NCBI GenBank assembly: GCA_022925895.1
Contig: JAKSYS010000368.1
Coordinates: forward strand, 1 to 60,521
DNA from: Fragilaria crotonensis
Lineage: Eukaryota > Bacillariophyta > Fragilariophyceae > Fragilariales > Fragilariaceae
DNA: 60,521 nucleotides
Direction of reading: 5' to 3'
The position numbers and the translations under genes are program-made. Every line of letters begins with the position of its first letter. The stretch's first letter is position 1. Positions 53,482 through 60,521 of this stretch are shown in pieces. The notes beneath the pieces are model-generated. The model was not told where the DNA came from and ran no database searches. It saw only the letters and a program-made list of their open reading frames with translations.

Positions 53482-55349
53482 GTATTGTAGAACTAGGCCT
53501 GCCTGGCATAGATTGTGTCATCATCTGGATGCCGTGGACTATGTCCCACTCGGGCAGAAGGGGGTCGAGGGAGACCGATGTACCAAGAAGTTGTGGTGAT
53601 GCTGTCGTCGCGTGCTTAGCCGAAACTTTTGTTTTGCGCAGAGTTTTTAGCAGACTATCGCTATCCGTTGCAACAATGCCTTCCCATGCCACTGTTTGTC
53701 CCGTGAACTCCGCCAGCCGTCGCAAAAAGCAGAGAATGGCTAACATGCCGTAGCTCTCAGACCGATACGACATTGGAGAGCTGCCATGAGCTGGGCCCAT
53801 TCCGGTGGCGCAACGTGTACCATGTATATCGCTGAGGGACCACCCAAACGAACCTTGCGTATGGTCCCATTCCGAGCCATCGCTCACAGTTCTAACTCCC
53901 GGAAGCAACTTTGCAGCAACGGTATACGGATCAAACATGAGTACAGTGTGATGCAACAGTGCTTCCTCCCATTCGGGTAGTGTCGCAATATATTGGACGA
54001 AGGTTGCGGACGGAACTATGGGGACGCCGTACAGAAAGGCTCCGCCATAGTTCACCCGCCAGAACCCTGGATCGTTCGTGCCGTTCACTTGAATTGTGAT
54101 CGCATCATCGGGAAGGTCCTCCCACCTGACTTTTACGATTGTTTCTCGGACGACACTAACGGCCACCGCCGCGCACTTGGTGTAGAGACCATTGATCAGA
54201 ATCCACGCTGTGGAGTCAGTCCAATAAGCGTGGTGGCGTTGACGTTGTGTTCGAATGTCAGTTACCCAAGCCCCTAAAGGTTGAAAGAATTCGCCCGATG
54301 CGGAACTCCAGAGTCGATTTGCTTTCTTCCACAATTTCCATTCGGCTTCCGATGACCTTTCTTGATGAATTGATATCCCATGAGTTCTACTGCTGAAAAG
54401 GCTACGTTCACCATTGAGTTTGCAGTGATCGAGTAGTCTGCCATTAGGTTTTGCGATATCGGATGCAGTCATCGCATTGAGATAGAGCCTGCAATAGTTT
54501 AACCGACGGAGGATCTCGGAGGCAGTGAACTTCGCTGACTCTTGAATTGCGTCCACCAAATTGAAGTCGTGAAGTCGCTGGAGAGGGGGAGGAAGAAAGG
54601 AGTCAACTATGAGGTGAGCTCCAATGGAGGACAAAAAGCATCTCAGGGATGTGAGCCATTTGGATTCCAATTGCGGTAGTTCGGAATCAACTCTGTCTAA
54701 AAAGGAGTACGATATACCAGCTTGAACTTGAAACCAAGAGACTGCGATGCGTAACAACCTTCCTGTGACCGTGGATCGTCGCCAGTGGCGGAGGAACATG
54801 AGTGTTTGTTGGATCCCCTGCTGTATATATAAATGTCGGAAACTTGCACCACCAAGGTGTTAGCTAGGGGCCGTACAGGATCTCACGCTTGGTATGGCAA
54901 TTGAAGCCACACCGGGGAACAATAATCGACATAGCTTTGCGTTGAACCTTATCAAGTTGCGTTTTGGTGAAAAATGAGCACGCCAATGGATAGCTAACAG
55001 CTGGTAAATAGCAGGCGTAGTAGTATGTCCAAGCCTCAAGCCGCGTCAATGGGCAGTTCCACAGAAAGGACGTGATGTCGTTACTCTTGTGCAAAAGTTG
55101 TCGGAATTGCTCTCCTTCAGTACCCGCCGGATCTTTGTAGTGCCCCAGCGTCTTGTGCGCCTGGTATGCGCCAAGGATATGGAGGCTTTGTGTACGCTCG
55201 GTATGATTGTCCCATACCGATATTTGGTGTTCATTGAAATTCAGGTCTTTCGGAGCCAGAACTGGTGCACCTTGAATGGAGAACTTCCATTGGAGAATAT
55301 GGCATGAGCATTTTGAAAGCTCTAATGCGCCGCCGCTGGCGCTCAACAT
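53411..55349 (-). pseudogene. RT thumb and RNase H region of retroelement
   Basis: 54864-55349 encodes the RT thumb/connection (LELSKCSCHILQWKFS; LILGAYQAHKTLGH-like; TYYYACYLPAVSYPLACS). After a short break, 53411-54799 (462 residues) includes an RNase H domain: Asp in VRTVSDGSEWDHTQGSFGWS, Glu in MSYRSESYGMLAIL, and Asp in GIVATDSDSLLKTL. RNase H is found in some LINE clades and removes template RNA. The break near 54830 and one near 53470 split the polyprotein. Confidence 0.8.
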
Positions 55350-55373
55350 ATCAGTCCATGCTTGGGCGTTACG

Positions 55374-56706
55374 TTACGTTTGTTGAACTAAACGGTGCAC
55401 TGTGTGCGGGGTGACCTCCTCTTGAAACAAATTTGTCTGGCCGTTGCAATCATCGACGAAGCCCACCATTCCAATATCTACCGAAGAACCTCCTGTGGGG
55501 TCGCAGTAGGATGCTTTGTAAGCCATGGAATCGTAGCAATCGAACAGGGTGCTCAAAAGAAAACACCAGATTGCGGGCGAGTTCGCACTCCCTTGACCCG
55601 TACCATAAATCGGATGCTCTGCGGTGTGTTGTTTATAACCCGTAGGAGCCAACCCCATCTCTGTTCTGAAGCGATATTCTGCCAATTGTAATGTTTCCGC
55701 ATTCATTTTTGTAACCGAGGGAGGAACTCCAAATTTCCTACTTACTGTCATCCCCAAGGTCGGAATGATGCGATCGTAGCACGCAGTCGCATCATAGTTT
55801 GTGAACGTGACCGGCTTCCTTGTTGCTCTGGAAATCTCCAGCTGTAATTCCTCTATAAACACTGGATCGATTGCATTCCGATATGACCGAGAACCGTATT
55901 GACCTTCGTTAAGGAGACACAAATCTTCCGCTTGGTGCATAGCCGCTCGCCATTTGACTCCCAATGCCAGATTAAAATCCGCTTCGTAGATATGAATAAC
56001 TCGAGTTTGATGAAGGCGAAAATTATTAGAAGCTTGAACAAGCTCTTATCAGGGTCATCCTCAACACGACGCAGATGGCTACGACTTATCAAATCTTCCG
56101 TGCAACTCCATGCAATCGACGGCAAACGTCAGACAACCATACAAAGTTTTTTCCCCACTGTACGGTAACTACCCACAGCAGTAGTAACTAAGTTCTCGCG
56201 TGCAAACGCACGCCGGAACGGGGTACACTCTGGGAACCTCACGGTTCCTAGACGGTGCTAACCCTCTATAATTAGGTTTTATATATGAAGGCGAAAATTA
56301 TCCGGGTCTTTGAAAAGAATTGTATTTGCAATTGTTTGCCATGAGTGTAGGAATAGCCTCGTTCGAGGGCGTAATTCAAAAGGGATAAGTGGAGCTGTAG
56401 CAGCGCTTGTTGTCGCCTATTTAATTCGTCTCGTTTGTCTCAAAATTCTTGAGAGAGCTCCTCGTCTGGAACTGTTGTGGTATACTCATGTCGAGCAATA
56501 AGAGCCTTGTAATGACCCAAGTGCATGCCCGAGGGAGAGGTGGTGGTTGATTCTGTCCAAACGCGCAGTTTGCCGACGTACGCCTGTTCCAGAATTGTTG
56601 GGCGAGACGAGTCCTCCACCATGTCATGAGTATGGCGCAGGTGCGATAACAATAGACGGACGTTTGATGCGTAGGGAGATGAATCGAATTCCCCGCGGAG
56701 CAGCAA
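55374..56706 (-). pseudogene. Reverse transcriptase region of retroelement
   Basis: The upstream piece (56421-56706) has TTTSPSGMHLGHYKALI, a block that precedes RT in this stramenopile RT family. The core (55374-55964) has LLNEGQYGSRSYRNAIDP, TNYDATACYDRIIPTL (motif A, catalytic Asp), YGTGQGSANSPAIWCFL (motif B) and GMVGFVDDCNG (motif C, FVDD instead of YADD). The piece between (about 55970-56420) changes frame several times. The enzyme would copy the element RNA at the target nick. As assembled it is not one open frame. Confidence 0.85.
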
Positions 56707-56788
56707 TTCTTGCGCAGGACCAGATCCAGTAAACCCTAAGCATTCGGATAATGGTGGGACGGTGAACGGAGTTCCGTGTGCCTGCCCG

Positions 56789-56803
56789 AATTATTATAGC
56801 AAT
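56789..56803. repeat. Target site duplication of retroelement (right)
   Basis: AATTATTATAGCAAT, same as 52211-52225. It is followed by CAGTAGAGATC, as at the empty site in the second repeat unit. Confidence 0.9.
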
Positions 56804-57430
56804 CAGTAGAGATCATACATATCATCATCGTCGTCAACCCAAACTATCCGCTGCCGGTTCACAAGCAGATGTGTACTCATCATCACCGTTCTCGAGCCAC
56901 TCAACCTTTACCGCTATTCCCCAACTGGGATACAATTCTCAGCGGCCCCTTTCAGATACTTCATGCGTTTTCTTTTGTTCGGTTCTTCGCTACGAAAGGG
57001 CCTGGCAAGTTGTTCGTTCAATAATGCTGCCTCGAAAAATCTACATCGTGAGCAGGCAGCGCAAGCAGATCTTTCTCAAACGAATCTTGACTTGGTCCAC
57101 TGGCGCGTTCTTGACACAAAGACCCTCCATTTGATTAACAAACAAGCCCTACAAATCAGCAGCACCCATGATCAATCAGACGAGGGATGTTGACTTTATT
57201 GTTGCGAGGCTGCGTGCCAAAACGAAATTCGAAGGGTTTGTTTTGTAAATATGATGCATTCCGGGTACTTCTACAACGCGGAGTCCTCGTTTGTAAAAGT
57301 ATTTGTACAAACCCGGAATTGCAAACGCAGACGTCTGGTTTGTTTTGTTTGAGGTGCCTGTAAGCATTGGAATTCTACAAAGGACGAGGTCCCGTTTGTT
57401 TTGTTCGAGTTTTGGCGTGCCTGTAAGCAT
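56804..57430. repeat. Repeat part B, first copy
   Basis: Nearly identical to 58240-58880. With 51421-52225 it makes up the first 1.44-kb unit, now split by the retroelement. It contains two GCCTGTAAGCATTGG sub-repeats near its end. Frames on both strands are short; none is recognised. Confidence 0.85.
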
Positions 57431-57438
57431 TGGCCTTA

Positions 57439-58239
57439 CCGGACGGACATCCTAAACAAAGAAAGACCTACTTCCAATTTCACATGTATCATACTACGTA
57501 GCTAGTACTGCAGTACACTCTAGAAGCAAAAACAAGTCCGAGTTGTTGCTATTGGTAAGTCAACACAGAACACGGAAAGCTTCAATCCAAGTCAACTGCC
57601 ATCGTAATGGTGGTGCGAGACTATGCATACGAGTTCGCCAATCGTTTTGCTTCTTCGTTACGAATCATCAGAGGGTTTGCATGCTTTCTCTGCGTATCTC
57701 GGAACATATGTTCCATGTCCCAACACATTAAAGCTGGCGTGAGACTGTGTTCACCGAGTCCTTTGGAGACAGTCTTGAGAGGCTGAGAACAAACAATTCC
57801 AACAACCATGAAGTGTCCGCGCGAGTCATATCATGATTAGCACCAAACATGCCCTGGACCATAAAGTTGGTCACCTCATCCGCCATCTCGTCGCCATCCG
57901 AACAGTCGAGATAGTCCCCCGATCTTGAAAGCCGATGAGCGACAACAATGGCGTCCTATGGACCCAACATAAAACGCCCTTGCCAGACTCATCTATAGCA
58001 GTGTCTCCCAATACCAACCGTGCGGTGATGGCTGATTTCTTCCACCCATGCTTTCTTTGAGACTTAAATTGCACAAGCAGCTTTCCAGTAACGTACATGA
58101 TGACGCTAACCGGTCCGACAACTTCTGTGATGGGAATGTCGACGCCAGCATACTCAAGGTCTTCAACCCCTGATCCGATGAATATGCTTGCAGCCTCGTA
58201 AACGGTGCGCCCTTCTCGTCGACAATTATTATAGCAATC
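57439..58239. repeat. Repeat part A, second copy
   Basis: About 800 bp, more than 95% identical by eye to 51421-52225, with several one- and two-base indels. It runs without interruption into part B through the empty target site ACAATTATTATAGCAATCAG (about 58222-58241). Confidence 0.88.
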
Positions 58240-58275
58240 AGTAGAGATCATCCATATCATCATCATCCTCGTCAA
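57871..58275 (-). CDS. Unknown conserved-in-repeat protein part (copy 2)
   Basis: Open frame with LEYAGVDIPITEVVGPVSVI, RKHGWKKSAITARLVLGDTA and CWVHRTPLLSLIGF, as in copy 1. Upstream on the minus strand, 58272-58460 encodes NERLARLFLSEEPNKTKRMK and LKGAAENCIPVGEQRQRLRG with a DDEYTSACE tail, perhaps the same protein's N-terminal part. I cannot assign a family or a secure start. Confidence 0.4.
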   Translation of the reverse strand: MTRMMMIWMISTDCYNNCRREGRTVYEAASIFIGSGVEDLEYAGVDIPITEVVGPVSVIMYVTGKLLVQFKSQRKHGWKKSAITARLVLGDTAIDESGKGVLCWVHRTPLLSLIGFQDRGTISTVRMATRWRMR

Positions 58276-58880
58276 CCCAAACTATCCGCTGCCAGTTCAC
58301 AAGCAGATGTGTACTCGTCATCACCGTTCTCGAGCCCCCTCAACCTTTGCCGCTGCTCCCCAACTGGGATACAATTCTCAGCAGCCCCTTTCAGATACTT
58401 CATGCGTTTTGTTTTGTTCGGTTCTTCGCTAAGAAAGAGCCTGGCAAGTCGTTCGTTCAATAATGCCTCGAAAAATCTACATCGTGAGGCAGCGGCGCAA
58501 GTAGATCTTTCTCAAACGTATCTTGACTTGGTCCACTGGCGTGTTCTTATCATAAAGACCCTCCATTTGATTAACAAAGCCCGCCTACAAATCAGCAGCA
58601 CCCATGATCAATCAGACGAGGGATGTTGACTTTATTGTTGCGAGGCTGCGTGCCAAAACGAAATTCGAAGGGTTTGTTTTGTAAATATGATGCATTCCGG
58701 GTACTTCTACAACGCGGACGGAGTCCTCGTTTGTAAAAGTATTTGTACAAACCCGGAATTGCAAACGCAGACGTCTGGTTTGTTTTGTTTGAGGTGCCTG
58801 TAAGCATTGGAATTCTACAAAGGACGAGGTCCCGTTTGTTTTGTTCGAGTTTGCCTTTGGCTTGCCTGTAAGCATTGGCC
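58240..58880. repeat. Repeat part B, second copy
   Basis: Direct repeat of 56804-57430, ending GCCTGTAAGCATTGGCCT. Copy 2 has small insertions (for example GCGGACGGAGTCC against GCGGAGTCC). After it, unique sequence starts. Confidence 0.85.
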
Positions 58881-60521
58881 TCAGTTCACATTGGAAAATG
58901 TATTTCACCCAACTGCAACATCAACAATGCCAAAACCGCACGGCACTGGACACCGGACCTTGGGTATGGGAATATGCTTGACATTGATTTCAAATAAAAG
59001 GACCTGGATGTTCTCTACTTCCTGGTCATGTTTCATCTTCCTTATGGCAGCTCTGTGTTCTTGCGAGTGTCCGAGTATATCGTAACAAAGAACGCTGTAC
59101 TCGTCTCGGATTCTACTCGTGATTCCGGATCCACAAATTGGAATCTAATCTACTGTACCGGTAAAACTTGCTCATCGACCAGCAACAAACAAATCCTGGG
59201 ATGAAGGTCAGCACATAACTCGTGCGCAAGTGACAATGAGATTGCAAGTAAATGGTGTCAATGGACTGAAGTAAAAGGCAATGTCACCAATTGCTTCTGG
59301 GTGGAATCCTTTGAATGATGTAGAATCAGGCTTAGGAAACAGACACAGACACCTCTAGATGTGAACATGATTTGCAAACTGGAAGGAGTTAGACATACAC
59401 TTAGAGTATATTTGTATGATATTAGTTTATGCCCTCTACCACTCCAAAGTCGACAACAATAGTCCACTTTAAACATAATAATGCCATTTGGTGGATTTGA
59501 GCTTGGGAATTTTGTTCATGCATAAAATCAAGAAAAGGCATTGTAGCATGCATGTTCATTTTCAAGTTTTAGTTCTGGAATTACTCAATTTCAGGATTCT
59601 TAAGCAGGCAGTGGTAAGTTTCGCTCAATGATGAACTCCCCTGGCCTACAACCCCCATGAACATCATGATTGACCTAGCTAGTATAAGGAGTACTATTTG
59701 AGGGCCTTCCTAGTTGGAGACATTATAAGCCATGAGCCATTTCCAAGTGGTTGTATGAATATAAAATGGCTACTATGATTTTCCAAAATAAATTGCTAGT
59801 ATGATTGTCTCAAAAAGCCAACAACATCTGGGAGTGGTCTGTGAGATTAAAAGCTTTCCTGTGTGGTTGCAAAGCACTATGCGGATATCAGAAGAGCAAC
59901 CCTGCCAAAAGACATCACAGAAATCTCAAGTTAATTCCATTCAAACAATGTGTTGCATTTCTGTATTATGAGCAATGATGGCCGTGCAAAAACGAAGGCA
60001 ACATCATGACGTTAACGATACATTGTCTTGGTCTGTCTGACAACAACAAAGCAGCTTTATTTGTTGTAACAAACGCATGAAATGCAAATGCATTCATTGC
60101 CTAGAATGCCAACGACATGACATTTGGGAAAATGTCAGATCTCCTTGGAACAGAGTTGTACATCCTCCTCACAGATGAATTTGACTTCTTTCTGTGGGTA
60201 TTTCCATTCAGTTTGTTGTTCATAGATGTTCCATCTGGTGGCTTCATGTACTAGTAGCTAACCATTAAACCATTTAATGAGTGTTGCTTCAATGCTTTAT
60301 TTGTCCAGCATGTATTACTAGTGTGGTATTTTTGGAGCACAAGAGGAATCATTAAAACTTTACCAAGTTCAAAGTACAGCCACATTGTTCAGAAAAAAGA
60401 ATCAACGCAAGACGATATCGTGTGCTGACAGAGTCGAGCAACACTGCCTGAATGATACACAAGGCAAACGAATGTTGCATTCAGCAAAATCCCGCATAGT
60501 GACGCATCCCTTGCTTTGCAT
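58881..60521. other. AT-rich, CpG-depleted tail, no gene seen
   Basis: From about 59225 the sequence is AT-rich with only about half a dozen CG dinucleotides in some 1300 bases and many TG/CA words. Open frames are short and resemble nothing. Composition is the same as 2652-3200 and 26300-28600. Confidence 0.7.

Larger units (their letters stand above)
52226..56788 (-). mobile_element. Non-LTR-type retroelement with 15-bp target duplication
   Basis: 4563 bp on the minus strand, flanked by AATTATTATAGCAAT at 52211-52225 and 56789-56803. The tandem copy of the host repeat has one uninterrupted AATTATTATAGCAAT near 58225, the empty site. Variable long duplications are typical of target-primed integration. 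The element's 3' end on the minus strand is GGGTTTTTTT rather than poly(A). It encodes RT, RNase H and a zinc knuckle. No endonuclease domain is visible, so it is probably 5'-truncated. Confidence 0.88.

Noticed and set aside
51200-58880. A single TIR-bounded element covering the duplicated units
   Set aside because: Inverted GTTTGTTTTGTT and GTAAGCATT words exist, but no clean terminal repeat or target duplication could be aligned.
1-60521. tRNA, rRNA or CRISPR features
   Set aside because: GGTTCGA-like words occur only inside protein genes or without a cloverleaf, and no regularly spaced identical repeats with unique spacers exist. The 48.7-49.8 kb array is a minisatellite.

Overview
The window looks like nuclear DNA of a stramenopile alga, most likely a pennate diatom. 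The grounds are short GT-AG introns (about 55-100 nt, one of 258 nt), copia elements with the DSQS-type protease seen in diatom retrotransposons, a methyltransferase with a layered plastid/lumen-type presequence, EGF-repeat surface proteins, a class C (GABA-B-like) receptor, and CpG-rich genes separated by CpG-poor intergenic islands. The species assignment is inference. There are no bacterial-style operons, no CRISPR array, and no tRNA or rRNA gene that I can see.

Layout. 0.2-2.2 kb: a peroxisomal 2,4-dienoyl-CoA reductase and a membrane RING protein. 2.6-3.2 kb: a stretch without a single CpG. 3.5-4.7 kb: the 3' end of a non-LTR retrotransposon. 4.8-10.8 kb: a complete copia-type LTR retrotransposon with target duplication GTTTT. 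11.2-25.3 kb: a gene-dense stretch with an NCLX/CCX-type cation/Ca2+ exchanger, a mitochondrial-type J-domain protein, a PI-PLC, a large PDZ-RGS-DENN protein and a MAK/ICK-type kinase. 25.3-29 kb: a gene-poor, AT-rich, CpG-depleted block. 29-35.2 kb: a methyltransferase, a RING protein, an SLC44/CTL transporter and a class C receptor 7TM domain without its ligand-binding part.

36.1-39.9 kb: a Tc1/mariner-pogo-like DNA transposon (TA duplication, CCAGTTTAAACCC ends). 40.7-42.7 kb: a four-exon EGF-repeat membrane protein. 43.0-47.0 kb: an intact PIF/Harbinger transposon (TAA duplication, 36-bp perfect inverted repeats, two convergent genes). 47.2-50.9 kb: a second, different Harbinger-type gene pair whose transposase 3' end runs into a 1-kb GAC/GATGC minisatellite. 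51.4-58.9 kb: a tandemly duplicated 1.44-kb unit of unknown function. A reverse-transcriptase element with a 15-bp target duplication sits inside the first copy, and the second copy preserves the empty site. 58.9-60.5 kb: a CpG-depleted AT-rich tail.

Several conserved genes (exchanger, J protein, PLC, DENN protein, SLC44) and most transposon genes change reading frame at single bases, often in short homopolymers. Others (reductase, kinase, methyltransferase, RING 29948-31165, EGF protein, first Harbinger) read cleanly. Either the assembly has uncorrected indels in places or some of these copies are decaying. The strongest evidence for indel or trans-mobilisation effects is the LTR element, whose two LTRs differ only by one 4-base indel while its body has about nine frame breaks. 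The points most worth following are the apparent self-priming primer site of the LTR element, the methylation-like CpG-free islands, the retroelement with its empty site and T-tract 3' end, and the PDZ-RGS-DENN fusion.
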